DNA from: Myxococcota bacterium
GTDB lineage: Bacteria > Myxococcota_A > Polyangia > JAAYKL01
Direction: 5' to 3'
DNA length: 64,000 bases
Assembly (NCBI GenBank): GCA_030065855.1
Contig: JASJCT010000012.1
Location: 1-64,000 of the forward strand
Shown piece by piece: positions 45,307 through 55,336 of this stretch; the stretch's first letter is position 1; each line of letters starts with the position of its first letter. Below the pieces are notes generated by a model. The model ran no database searches, was not told the origin of the DNA, and was given only the letters and a program-made list of their open reading frames with translations. The translations under genes and the position numbers were made by a program.

Positions 45307-47334
45307 ATGTTGGATGAGAAAACACTATCAAGCCGACCATCTTACAGCGATAATGAAACACGCCTCCTAGAGCGTATCGCAGCGCTCGAATCGGAATTGG
45401 CGCGCCAAAAGGAGCACGTATCAGACCTGGAAGAGGCAGCCCACTTACATCGGGCCATTATCGAATCATCCCGGGATTTTATCTTTGTCATCAATTCAAC
45501 CCTTTGTATCACCTACATGAATCCCCACGCCCTGAAATTCGCAGCCCGTACCATCCCAGATCTCGCCGATCGCCTGATCGGCATGCCGCTTCCAGATTTC
45601 CTCTCTGCCGACCAGATTACCGTCGAATTCAATGATACGAGCAGCATTGAGGATTTGATGCGCGCTTTTGAAACAGGTGAATCGGTTTACACCGAGACCA
45701 AGGTATCGTTTGCTCAGCACACGGTATGGCTCGGCACATGGCTGCTGCCGAAATTAGAGGAGGGGAATGCGATCATCGGCATTGCCCGGGATATCACCAA
45801 TCGACGAAAGGTCGAAGAAGACCTGCGTCGAAGCCAAGAACGCCTGGCCGTGGCCCTGGCCAGTATTGGCGAAGCTGTCATTGCATCGGACGTGGAAGGT
45901 AATATCGTGGCGTTTAATGGGGTTGCCGAGGCCCTCACCGGGTGGCGTAAAAAAGAGGCTATCGGACAACCAGTGGGCAGCGTTTTTCGCATCATTAACG
46001 AAAAAACCCGCCAGCCAACGGAAAATCCACTACAGGCGCTCTCAGATCAGGAGGCCGCTATCCATATCGAGGGCAAGAAGCTCATCGCTTGCAGTGGCCA
46101 AGAGACCCTCATTTCATATACCTTGGCGCCCATCCGGAGCGAGAGCAGCACGCCAAGCGGGAGTGTCTTGGTCTTTCGGGATGTTTCAAAACAGCGAACG
46201 CTTGAAGAGGAGATGCGTCGCGCACAAAAACTCGAATCCGTGGGCCTGCTCGCCGGGGGTATTGCACACGACTTTAACAACATTCTCACGGCTGTGATGG
46301 GCAATCTCAGCCTGGCCCAGAGACGGATAAAAAAAGACGACGCCGTAACCGCAAGGCTGGCTGATGCAGAGCGCGCTGTCATGCGGGCCAGAGACCTGAC
46401 CAACCAATTGCTCACTTTCTCTAAAGGGGGCACGCCGATTAAGATCCTTGCGTCTGCACGAACGATTATCGAAGAATCCGCTGAATTCGCCCTCAGCGGG
46501 TCATCGGTCAAATGCACCATGTCTATCCCAAAATCACTGTGGTCCGTCGAGGTCGATGAGGGGCAGATATCTCAAGTGATTCAAAACCTGGTCATTAACG
46601 CTAACCACGCCATGCCCGACGGCGGTACCATCGCCATATCGGCTAAAAATATAACAGTCGCGCCAAAGGACAAACTTCCCCTTGAGACCGGTCGTTATGT
46701 GCACATCGCGGTGAAAGACACCGGTGTGGGCATTCCAAAGCCCCACTTGGGCAAAGTGTTTGATCCATATTTCACCACCAAGGAAAACGGCACCGGCCTC
46801 GGTCTGGCCACGACGTATTCCATCATGCGCAGGCACAATGGCCACATTACTGTCGACTCAGAGCCTGGGGTGGGTACTGTGTTCCACATGTATTTGCCGG
46901 CCACAGACAAACACGCGTCAGGCGCGTTTGCACCTGTGCATTCCCAGATTCTAGGACATGGGTATATCCTCGTGATGGATGATGATGCCACCATTCGTAA
47001 GACAGCCCGCGAAATTTTAAAGGAGATCGGTTTTGATGTGGCGCTCGCTACAGATGGCGCCGAGGCAATTAAGCTCTACAAAACAAGCCTCCTAAACGGG
47101 ACCAAATTCGACGCGGTCATCATGGATCTGACAATTCCAGGTGGCATGGGGGGTAAAGAAGCTATCAAGGTACTCAAACAAATTGATCCCCAGGCAAAGG
47201 TCATCGTGTCGAGTGGCTACTCCAACGACCCTATTATGAGCACGTTTGGCGATTATGGGTTTATAGATCGGGTCACCAAACCATATGGCGTGGACCAGTT
47301 GGCCAAAACACTCGACAAAGTCATGCGGAAGTAA
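45307..47334 (+). CDS. PAS-PAS hybrid histidine kinase with C-terminal receiver
   Basis: LLAGGIAHDFNNILTAVMGNLSLAQ, VIQNLVINANHAMPDGG, DTGVGIPKPHLGKVFDPYFTTKENGTGLGL; VIMDLTIPGGMGG. Confidence 0.95.
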   Translation: MLDEKTLSSRPSYSDNETRLLERIAALESELARQKEHVSDLEEAAHLHRAIIESSRDFIFVINSTLCITYMNPHALKFAARTIPDLADRLIGMPLPDFLSADQITVEFNDTSSIEDLMRAFETGESVYTETKVSFAQHTVWLGTWLLPKLEEGNAIIGIARDITNRRKVEEDLRRSQERLAVALASIGEAVIASDVEGNIVAFNGVAEALTGWRKKEAIGQPVGSVFRIINEKTRQPTENPLQALSDQEAAIHIEGKKLIACSGQETLISYTLAPIRSESSTPSGSVLVFRDVSKQRTLEEEMRRAQKLESVGLLAGGIAHDFNNILTAVMGNLSLAQRRIKKDDAVTARLADAERAVMRARDLTNQLLTFSKGGTPIKILASARTIIEESAEFALSGSSVKCTMSIPKSLWSVEVDEGQISQVIQNLVINANHAMPDGGTIAISAKNITVAPKDKLPLETGRYVHIAVKDTGVGIPKPHLGKVFDPYFTTKENGTGLGLATTYSIMRRHNGHITVDSEPGVGTVFHMYLPATDKHASGAFAPVHSQILGHGYILVMDDDATIRKTAREILKEIGFDVALATDGAEAIKLYKTSLLNGTKFDAVIMDLTIPGGMGGKEAIKVLKQIDPQAKVIVSSGYSNDPIMSTFGDYGFIDRVTKPYGVDQLAKTLDKVMRK

Positions 47335-47391
47335 CACCTTCACGCAGTGCCCTGGCCACCTCGGGATCCCTTTTCCAAATGAGGGGCGAAC

Positions 47392-48534
47392 ATGAAAATC
47401 ATCGTTCTCGGTGCCGGGCTCATCGGCGGGCCCATGGCGGTTGATTTGTCCAAACAGAAGCGGTTCGATGTGACAGCGGTCGATGTGGATCCAGCCGCCA
47501 CAGCGCGATTGGCCGACCTACATCCATCGATTGCCGTTAGGAACGCGGATCTCTCCCAGGCGTCAACAGTATCGTCGATTGTTTCAGACTTTGATCTAGT
47601 GCTCAGTGCGGTGCCGGGTTTCTTGGGCTATGAAACCCTAAAGGCCGTGATTCAGGTTGGAAAACCAGTCGTCGATATTGCGTTTTTCCCAGAAGACCCA
47701 TTTGAACTCGACGATCTCGCAAAAAAGAACCGGGTTACAGCCATCGTCGACTGCGGTGTCGCACCTGGCATGAGCAATATCTTAACCGGGTACGCCCACG
47801 CCCGCCTGGATCGCACCCGAGAAGTCCTCATTTACGTCGGAGGACTGCCCGAGCACAGGGAGTGGCCCTACGAGTACAAAGCCGTGTTTTCTCCTATCGA
47901 TGTGATAGAAGAATACACCCGCCCCGCGCGATTTGTCCAAAATGGGAGCACAGTGGTGCGTCCTGCCCTGTCTGATCCTGAACGCCTGACGTTTCCGGGT
48001 ATCGGTACGCTCGAGGCCTTTAATACTGACGGACTGCGCACATTGGCCCAGACCATTGACGCGCCCCATATGAAAGAGAAAACACTGCGATATCCAGGTC
48101 ATATCGAAAAAATGGCCGTGCTCCGTGAGACTGGCTTTTTCAGCACAGAGGCGATAGATGTGGGGGGCACTTGGGTGCGTCCCATTGATATGACCGCTAA
48201 GTTGCTTTTCCCCAAATGGCAACTGAATGCGGGCGACCGGGATCTCACGGTGATGCAAGTGCAGATAACTGGTGAGAAAAATGGCACCCCATGTCGATAT
48301 ACCTTTGACCTGTTGGATAGATACGATCCAGAGACCCAGACCCATTCCATGGCGCGCACCACGGGCTACACAGGGACTGTCGTCCTGACCATGTTGGCCG
48401 AGGGGCTTTACGATAAGGTGGGCATCTCTCCGCCGGAATACCTTGGAAAAGACAGTCGCTGCGTGGATTACATCTTCAATGGATTGAGCCAACGCGGTGT
48501 CCACTATAAGGAAAATTTTCAGGTCCTAGCGTGA
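47392..48534 (+). CDS. Saccharopine dehydrogenase family protein
   Basis: MKIIVLGAGLIGGPMAVDL, DCGVAPGMSNILTGYA, IYVGGLPEHREWPYEYKAVFSPIDVIEEYTRPA. Confidence 0.92.
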   Translation: MKIIVLGAGLIGGPMAVDLSKQKRFDVTAVDVDPAATARLADLHPSIAVRNADLSQASTVSSIVSDFDLVLSAVPGFLGYETLKAVIQVGKPVVDIAFFPEDPFELDDLAKKNRVTAIVDCGVAPGMSNILTGYAHARLDRTREVLIYVGGLPEHREWPYEYKAVFSPIDVIEEYTRPARFVQNGSTVVRPALSDPERLTFPGIGTLEAFNTDGLRTLAQTIDAPHMKEKTLRYPGHIEKMAVLRETGFFSTEAIDVGGTWVRPIDMTAKLLFPKWQLNAGDRDLTVMQVQITGEKNGTPCRYTFDLLDRYDPETQTHSMARTTGYTGTVVLTMLAEGLYDKVGISPPEYLGKDSRCVDYIFNGLSQRGVHYKENFQVLA

Positions 48535-48541
48535 TGCGCGG

Positions 48542-49486
48542 TCAACGACGCCCCATTTTCTTTAGGATTTCCCCACCCCCGTTTTCGACGAGTTCACCGG
48601 CCAGCTGGATCCCGGCCTTGTTCGCATCTCTGACATGGGCCTGAATAGCACCATCCACGCGGGCCGTGCCGTCTGGCGCGACAATGGCGGCGGTGAGGGT
48701 CAATGCCTCCCCCGCCACCTCAGCCAATGCACCGAGGGGCACTTGACACCCCCCTTCGAGGGTGCGTAACAGGGCCCGTTCTGCGGTCACGGCTGTTGTT
48801 GTGTCGCCATCCATGAGCGGCGCCAGCAGGTGCATCAGCGTACTGTCATCCGAGCGCGTCTCCAGTGCCATCGCGCCCTGAGAAACCGCGGGCAGAAAGA
48901 TCTTTCTATCTAGCCGATGGGCAATGCGATCTCCCAGACCGAGGCGTTCGAGCCCAGCCTCAGCCAGAACGATCCCATCGTAGAGCCCTTGGTCCAATTT
49001 TTTTAATCGCGTATCCACGTTGCCCCGAAGGTCGAGGATGCGAAGATCTGGCCTCAAGTTGGCAATGAATGCCCGCCGCCTTACAGAGCTCGTTCCGATG
49101 CGAGCGCCGGGATCTAGCTCAAAAAGGGATTTAATAAGGGATTTATCCATATTCGAGCCCGACGGTGTAACAAGCACGTCCAGGGGCGAGTGCCGCTTCA
49201 GGAATCCCGCCAAAGCCAAGCCATGGGGCAGTTCTGTGGGGACGTCTTTGCCGCTGTGCACTGCCAGATCGATACGCGACGCAAGAAGGGCGTCCTCGAT
49301 CTCCTTTGTAAAAAATGCTTTCCCTGGAAGCTCAGAAAGCGCCTTATCTTGGACGACATCGCCGGTTGTTTTAACAACGATAATCTCGAGTTCCAGCCCA
49401 GGATGACGAGACCGCAGCATTTGAAAAACAGCATCCGCCTGCCATCGCGCCAATGCGCTTCCCCGTGTGCCAATACGTACCTTCAT
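48542..49486 (-). CDS. hemC: Porphobilinogen deaminase (hydroxymethylbilane synthase)
   Basis: IGTRGSALARWQAD, FTKEIEDALL, AVHSGKDVPTELPHGL, GTSSVRRRA, LRGNVDTRLKKLD, EGGCQVPLGA. Confidence 0.97.
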   Translation of the reverse strand: MKVRIGTRGSALARWQADAVFQMLRSRHPGLELEIIVVKTTGDVVQDKALSELPGKAFFTKEIEDALLASRIDLAVHSGKDVPTELPHGLALAGFLKRHSPLDVLVTPSGSNMDKSLIKSLFELDPGARIGTSSVRRRAFIANLRPDLRILDLRGNVDTRLKKLDQGLYDGIVLAEAGLERLGLGDRIAHRLDRKIFLPAVSQGAMALETRSDDSTLMHLLAPLMDGDTTTAVTAERALLRTLEGGCQVPLGALAEVAGEALTLTAAIVAPDGTARVDGAIQAHVRDANKAGIQLAGELVENGGGEILKKMGRR

Positions 49487-49532
49487 GGGGATCCTGCCCT
49501 TGGGCGTGCGCCAATATCAAACCAACCTTTGC

Positions 49533-49606
49533 GGGCGATGCGCGACTCGAACGCGCGACCTTTGGTTCCGGAGACCAACGCTCTATCCAAACTGAGCTAA
49601 TCGCCC
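49533..49606 (-). tRNA. tRNA-Arg (anticodon CCG)
   Basis: Minus strand folds: GGGCGAT/ATCGCCC acceptor, GCTC..GAGC D-stem, TTGGT-CTCCGGA-ACCAA anticodon arm, GCGCG-TTCGAGT-CGCGC T-arm; CCA not encoded. Confidence 0.95.
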
Positions 49607-49698
49607 TTAAAAAGCGGTTTGATGCAAGTATGCTAGCGGTTGAGTCCTGCGTCTCAACCCAGTAATCTCAAGTTGTTATTTGTAGTAATCGATCCCTT

Positions 49699-49732
49699 AA
49701 AAAAAGGGGCCGACGACCTTTAGGCAGGCCCT
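49699..49732 (-). terminator. Rho-independent terminator after the RRM gene
   Basis: Minus strand GGGCC...GGCCCC followed by TTTTTTT at the stop codon of the RRM CDS. Confidence 0.65.
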
Positions 49733-50036
49733 ACCAGCGATTTCGACCACCGCCGCCAAAACCGCCGCGTCGACCGCCTCCACCGCCGCGATCCTCGCGG
49801 GGTCTGGCCTCGTTGACGTTCAAGTTTCGACCCTCGGCCTGAAACTCGTGTAACGCTTCAATGGCTTTGCGCCCTTCTGACTCGTCGGGCATATCCACGA
49901 ATGCGAATCCCCTCGGCCGCCCTGTCTGACGGTCAGTGATGATATCTACAGATTCCACTCTTCCGTGTGCCTCGAATAGTTCGCGCACTTGGTCATCATT
50001 CATACTGAACGGCATGTTCCCTACGTAAATCCTCAC
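49731..50036 (-). CDS. RRM (RNP-1) RNA-binding protein with Gly/Arg-rich tail
   Basis: RIYVGNMPFSMNDDQVRELFEAHGRVESVDIITDRQTGRPRGFAFVDM; GTG start at 50036. Confidence 0.95.
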   Translation of the reverse strand: MRIYVGNMPFSMNDDQVRELFEAHGRVESVDIITDRQTGRPRGFAFVDMPDESEGRKAIEALHEFQAEGRNLNVNEARPREDRGGGGGRRGGFGGGGRNRW

Positions 50037-50268
50037 GGCTGATAAACTCCTTGCCCGAGATAACCCATAAAAGAACCCCCTGCCAATGCTCGGGCCGATC
50101 TGCGTTGGTTCCACTTACCCCCTTAACCATATTTAAGGAGAGTAAACAGGCGAATCATACACAGGTGAAAAAAGATTTGCAAGCATGTCTCTTTATGCGC
50201 TGGCATAAGCGCGAAATCTCATTGGAAAAGAAGTGCGGAGACAGATAATCAGCTACTATCTTTTATGA

Positions 50269-51876
50269 TTATACATCCTTTTCATCATCATTAGATGCCA
50301 TTTCGTCAGAGGTCTGCCATATGCTCACCAGGGTGTTCAGCTCTCCAAATGACATTGCCATTTGATCCGCCATTTCCACGTTTTTCCTGCTGATGCTCTG
50401 GTTTTCATAGGCCGTACTGTTGATTTGATCGACAGATGTGGCAATTTGGGTCAGACCCACGGTTTGCTGATTGATATTTGTTGCGATGACATTGGCAAAT
50501 TCTGAATTTTCCCGAATCGCCTCGCTTAAGTCATTCATGATCGCCCCGGCGTTGGCAATGGTCGATACGGCTTCTTCGGTCCGTTCCTTTCCGCTCAGGG
50601 ATGTGTCGACCATTTTTTCAATGGCCTGACGAATCGATGTTAGCGGGCCGGTTATCTGCAATGTCGCGTCTTTTGATTGCTGGGCCAGATCCTTGACCTC
50701 TTGGGCCACCACGGCAAATCCGGATCCATACTCGCCGGCCTTTGCAGCTTCAATAGAGGCATTAACCGCGAGTATTTTCGACTGCTCAGCAATGGCGTTG
50801 ACCGAACGAATGATGTTGCCGACCTCTTCGACTGCCGAGAGTAGATTGCGACTCTTATCCACAATGTCCTGTGAGTCTTCCTTGATCCGCAAAATAATGG
50901 CGTTTGCTGTCTCAACCGCATCCCGTCCGCGCACCGAGGCTTCCTGGGTTTTCTCGGCCGCATCCACTATCTGCTTTGCATTGCCAGCTGCGCTCTTGCC
51001 GGCCTGTTCCATCTCTTCAACCGTTGCCGCCGTTTCTGTCACTGCCGCGGCCTGCTCACTGGCCGAAGAAGCCAGCTGGGACATGTTGCCGGCAAACTCG
51101 GTTGATGCGCCTGAGATCTCAGTAGTGAGCGCCTTGATGGCAACGACCTGTTTTTGCAGGGCGTTGGCCATGCTGGTGATGGATGTGGCCAACTCATTCG
51201 TCTCCAGTGATTTTGTCTCCTGGGCCTCAATCTTCTCAAGATTCCCGGCTGCAATATCCCGCGCGGTCTTTATGAGCGCGTAGATCGGTGCGACGGATCG
51301 AACGCCGATGATATAAACCCCCAGCGCCACAACAAGAAGTCCAATAACTGAGATCCCGAGTCTCACAAAGAAGACCTGGGATTTGGATGCCAAGTAAGAC
51401 TGCATCGATTCGGCGAACACAACATACTTGGCACCTGCCACGTCAGAAGAGAACGCTGTAATTGCGAGAACATGTTTACCGGCGCGAAGCACTGTTGTCT
51501 TTTTTACTTCTGGAAATTTGGGCACGAGCGTTCGTAGATCAATTTTGGCGCCAGCAGAAGTCAGCACTTTATGATATTTATCGACGACAAAGACAGCGCG
51601 CGTCTCCTCTTGTTCCGTATCTCTCTTTTCTCTTGCTAAGAACGCGCTTAGCACGCCTTTCAGATCGCTATGCCCTTCGCCCCCGGTACTATTGGAGATC
51701 TCCGTTTGAATCGCAATCGCTTTGGCGATGGCCTGCTTTTCGAACGCATCGAAAACATGGACATCCAAGTTTGCGAGCTGAGATTGAAGAACCAATGCGA
51801 GTAGCATCCCCAGTGGGATGATGACGGCCATAACGCCGACTACCAGTTTCCATTTAAACGACATTTGGAACTTCAT
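50269..51876 (-). CDS. Methyl-accepting chemotaxis protein (two TM, about 150-aa periplasmic sensor, HAMP)
   Basis: TM segments, HAMP-like region, signalling tip ILAVNASIEAAKAGEYGSGFAVVAQEVKDLAQQSKDAT. Confidence 0.95.
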   Translation of the reverse strand: MKFQMSFKWKLVVGVMAVIIPLGMLLALVLQSQLANLDVHVFDAFEKQAIAKAIAIQTEISNSTGGEGHSDLKGVLSAFLAREKRDTEQEETRAVFVVDKYHKVLTSAGAKIDLRTLVPKFPEVKKTTVLRAGKHVLAITAFSSDVAGAKYVVFAESMQSYLASKSQVFFVRLGISVIGLLVVALGVYIIGVRSVAPIYALIKTARDIAAGNLEKIEAQETKSLETNELATSITSMANALQKQVVAIKALTTEISGASTEFAGNMSQLASSASEQAAAVTETAATVEEMEQAGKSAAGNAKQIVDAAEKTQEASVRGRDAVETANAIILRIKEDSQDIVDKSRNLLSAVEEVGNIIRSVNAIAEQSKILAVNASIEAAKAGEYGSGFAVVAQEVKDLAQQSKDATLQITGPLTSIRQAIEKMVDTSLSGKERTEEAVSTIANAGAIMNDLSEAIRENSEFANVIATNINQQTVGLTQIATSVDQINSTAYENQSISRKNVEMADQMAMSFGELNTLVSIWQTSDEMASNDDEKDV

Positions 51877-52179
51877 CTGCTCTAGTCCCCCTTTGCCGAT
51901 AACGTCGGCCCCGCGGCTGTTGAATCGCTCTTAGTCCTCGGCTTATATACAATTTTAGATCGCAATATCCATCTGTCCACCCTCCAGATCAACCCAATGA
52001 TTGGATGAATCCTTGCGGCCGGCCAAATCTGATAAAAAATAGATGTTAAGGACGTTGAATGGGGCAAGTGAAAGGAAGCGTCTTTAAAAGGACGCATGTA
52101 AGGTTCATGTAAGGAATAAAAACGTATAAGCTATTATAAATCACATCGAGCAAGTGACGAGCCAATAGGGGTGAAACCG

Positions 52180-52575
52180 ATGCCGAGCAAAATACTTATC
52201 GTCGACGATACCGAGACCATGCGCCTGTACGAGCACATGCTGCTATCTGGGCAGGGCTATGAGCTGGATATGGCTGAAAACGGCGTCGAAGCACTTAAGA
52301 AGATAGAGGGAAACAAGCCCGACCTTGTCCTCATGGACATTATGATGCCCCAGATGAACGGCATCGAATGCTGCCGCAGAATCAAGTCCAATGATCACAC
52401 ACGCGAGATAAAAGTTGTGATGGTTACTACCAAAAGCGAGTACGAAAAAGTAAAGGAGGCCTTTGCAGCGGGATGTGATGATTACGTCACCAAACCAATA
52501 GACCGCGTCGAGCTCCTCTCGAAACTAAAGGAGTTACTGAAATTCTCTGAGCTCAAGAACCTCCTCAGGTCCTAG
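52180..52575 (+). CDS. CheY-like single-domain response regulator
   Basis: ILIVDDTETMR, LVLMDIMMPQMNG, YVTKPIDRVELLSKL; ATG at 52180 preceded by aggggtg. Confidence 0.95.
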   Translation: MPSKILIVDDTETMRLYEHMLLSGQGYELDMAENGVEALKKIEGNKPDLVLMDIMMPQMNGIECCRRIKSNDHTREIKVVMVTTKSEYEKVKEAFAAGCDDYVTKPIDRVELLSKLKELLKFSELKNLLRS

Positions 52576-52622
52576 ATTAACGGTGCTGCTCGACGCCCAA
52601 GCGCAATAGGGGTGATTTTACT

Positions 52623-53273
52623 TTGGGACAACAAGAAACGGACAACCCCAAGGGGGCAATCGAAGAAAAAGGCCTTGCAGCGCGTCTCGAGGAAATTCGA
52701 GACCTCGAGCAGCAGGTCATCCGCCTGAAACATCAATTCATCGAAGCGTCAGCCATTATCCAAGAAGATGAGAGTGAAGAGGAAGACCCGACCTTTCTCT
52801 TTCTGAAAGACGTGGGCAGACTCTTTGCGATTCCCATCTCCCACGTGGAAGAGGTGATTCAGACGATCGCGCTCATACCGTTGCCCGAGGAAGTTCAAGG
52901 CGTGGCAGGCCTGATCAACTATCACGGTGAGATGATGGCCGTGATAGACTTCGGTGTTCTATTCGGGGCCGAGGAAAAAGAGGTCACCGCCGATAGATCC
53001 CTGGTCATTTGCATCACAGAGCTCATGCGCTTCGCTGTTCTCATCGATGAAGCGAGCGATGTGGTCACCGTGCCGACCCAAGACATCGACGTGACAGATG
53101 AAGTTTTGCCAGGGGCCCTCAGGGCATTGGGTGTGTTGCGGGCAGAGGGTGAGGCGATCCTGATTCTCGATGTGCTGTCTATCGTCTTATCGGTTCAACT
53201 CCACAAAGTCGGAGATGCGCTCTCCTCTCCACCACCGCCTGTTACGAGCACCTCCGAAGAGGAGCATCCGTAA
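52623..53273 (+). CDS. CheW-like coupling protein
   Basis: FLKDVGRLFAIPISHVEEVIQTIALIPLPEEVQGVAGLINYHGEMMAVIDFGVLFG; TTG start. Confidence 0.9.
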   Translation: MGQQETDNPKGAIEEKGLAARLEEIRDLEQQVIRLKHQFIEASAIIQEDESEEEDPTFLFLKDVGRLFAIPISHVEEVIQTIALIPLPEEVQGVAGLINYHGEMMAVIDFGVLFGAEEKEVTADRSLVICITELMRFAVLIDEASDVVTVPTQDIDVTDEVLPGALRALGVLRAEGEAILILDVLSIVLSVQLHKVGDALSSPPPPVTSTSEEEHP

Positions 53274-54745
53274 TGATCAATGCCGAACCGGCCTCAAAAA
53301 GGTCCAAGAGACGCTTTCATCTCAGCGATGACGTGTTCTCGGATCTGAGCAAATTGCTCGAGGATCAGGTCGGCCTTTGTTTCAGCATTGAAAAGCGACA
53401 TGAGCTGGAAAAGAAACTCATCTCGAGATTTCCAGACTGCCACAACATGTCGGGAGCAGAGCTCGTCGCACTGCTTAGAACATCGGATAAAATACTGCAG
53501 GAGGTCGTCAATCTCCTGACCGTCGGCGAAAGCTACTTTTTCAGAAACAAGCCCCATTTCGAGGCACTCGCCGAACAGGCCATACCACAACTCATCGAGA
53601 CTGGCCGCAGGGCCAAAGAGTTGCGCATCTGGTGCGCCGGGTGCGCGACCGGTGAAGAGCCATATTCGCTGTCGATGCTGCTCCGGGAAAGATTCCCCAG
53701 TCTAAGCGACTGGCGGATCTCTATCACCGGTACCGATATTAACACCGGTTTTCTAGAGCGCGCCAAAGAGGGCATATTTTCCAGGTGGTCGTTTCGAGGC
53801 GTAGATGAATCGATTATCTGGAAGTACTTCACCCGCGAGGATGAACATCGATATAGAATCCATGCCGACATCCGACGCACTGTTGACTTTCGTCAACTCA
53901 ATCTAGCGGAGATTCCCTTTTCAGGTCGCCTGCCCGAGGTGGCCTACGACCTCATCATGTGTCGAAATGTTCTGATCTATTTCTCGTTTCAGTTCGCCAA
54001 TCAGGTCGTCATGTCACTTGGAGATGTCGCACGACCAGGGAGCTATCTCTTTGTTGGGCATTCAGAGGCCTTTCCAGCGCTCAGCCAGCTAGACGTTATC
54101 TACTCCAACGCCACTTATTATTACCGCTATCACCAAGGCGCCGCCGGCAAACCCAGCCGCCGTTCCCTCATCCCGGGACCTGCGCTTTCCATCCCTGGTA
54201 TCGGCGTTAAGACGATCGTTCCAAAATCTCCCAAACCACTTCCGGTCGAAAAAATAGATCGGGCACCGATGTCCAAACCCAAAGAGGCGAAACCGCGCCA
54301 AAGGATCTTGTCTGCCCGCAGTAAAAAGAAGACCGCAAATATGACCGAGGAGCTAGAACGGGCCCGAAGGCAGGTCAACGAGGGTCGCATCGAAGAGACA
54401 ATCGGGCTATTGGAACACCTCGCCCTGGGACCGGGAAAGCTGGATTACCGCGTACACTTCCTCAGGGCCATTGTGGCTGACCAAGCAGGCAGGGTCCAAG
54501 AATCGATAAGGAGTTTAAAGCAGGCGATCTTTCTCAATAAAGGGTTCATCATCGGGCACTTCTATCTCGGCGTCATTCATCAAAGAGAAGGTCAGTCCCA
54601 GGCGAGCAGGAGATCCTTTCGCAACGCGCGCAATCTAGTGGCCAAATTGCCAAATGACCATCTGCTCGACGAAGCAGAAGGATTGACCGCAGGCAGGCTA
54701 AAGGAAATTGTGGAAGCCAGGTTTGAAGAAATCAAATTGGAATAA
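53273..54745 (+). CDS. cheR: CheR methyltransferase with C-terminal TPR-like region
   Basis: VGESYFFRNKPHFEAL, IWCAGCATGEEPYSLSMLL, ITGTDIN, DLIMCRNVLIYFS. Confidence 0.95.
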   Translation: MINAEPASKRSKRRFHLSDDVFSDLSKLLEDQVGLCFSIEKRHELEKKLISRFPDCHNMSGAELVALLRTSDKILQEVVNLLTVGESYFFRNKPHFEALAEQAIPQLIETGRRAKELRIWCAGCATGEEPYSLSMLLRERFPSLSDWRISITGTDINTGFLERAKEGIFSRWSFRGVDESIIWKYFTREDEHRYRIHADIRRTVDFRQLNLAEIPFSGRLPEVAYDLIMCRNVLIYFSFQFANQVVMSLGDVARPGSYLFVGHSEAFPALSQLDVIYSNATYYYRYHQGAAGKPSRRSLIPGPALSIPGIGVKTIVPKSPKPLPVEKIDRAPMSKPKEAKPRQRILSARSKKKTANMTEELERARRQVNEGRIEETIGLLEHLALGPGKLDYRVHFLRAIVADQAGRVQESIRSLKQAIFLNKGFIIGHFYLGVIHQREGQSQASRRSFRNARNLVAKLPNDHLLDEAEGLTAGRLKEIVEARFEEIKLE

Positions 54746-54763
54746 TACCGCAAAGAGGGGTCT

Positions 54764-55294
54764 ATGAAAGAGAACTGGGAAGAAGTCGAAAAAACCGTGC
54801 TCAAGCGGCGCGCGGCGGAATTGGCAAAGCCACTCGACGATCAGGCAGAAATCACCGAAGTCCTCCCTGTGCTGGAATTTGTTCTAATGGGCATGCGCTA
54901 TTCTGTCATCCTCGATAAAATAGAAGCGGTTACCCGTATCGGTGAGATTATTTCAATCCCGCTCACACCCAGGCATATTTCCGGCATCATTCGCCGCAGG
55001 GGTGTATCCTTTACCCTCGTGAGCCTGCGTCATTTTTTCAATAGAAACGCCGAAGGTCTTGCAGATGCTGATTTTGCCGTGATTGTAAGCGCTAAGGGAA
55101 AAAAATTCGCGTTGCAGGTGGAGGATATTGAAGGGGTCATTCACGTGCCTAAGGCCGGGTTGTTGCCAGCTCCCGATAACTTCGATGCCGCTCAGGCGCC
55201 ATATGTATCGGCCGTTACAACCGACGGGCTCGTGGTGCTCGATGTTGACCGCTTCGTGGAGGCGAAGGGGTTCAGTATGGACAGTCCGACATAG
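54764..55294 (+). CDS. Second CheW-like protein
   Basis: VLEFVLMGMRYSVILDKIEAVTRIGEIISIPLTPRHISGIIRRRGVSFTLVSLRHFF. Confidence 0.88.
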   Translation: MKENWEEVEKTVLKRRAAELAKPLDDQAEITEVLPVLEFVLMGMRYSVILDKIEAVTRIGEIISIPLTPRHISGIIRRRGVSFTLVSLRHFFNRNAEGLADADFAVIVSAKGKKFALQVEDIEGVIHVPKAGLLPAPDNFDAAQAPYVSAVTTDGLVVLDVDRFVEAKGFSMDSPT

Positions 55295-55336
55295 TAGCGT
55301 CAAAAAGCGACGCGAAGTGGGAGACAGAGAAAGTAA

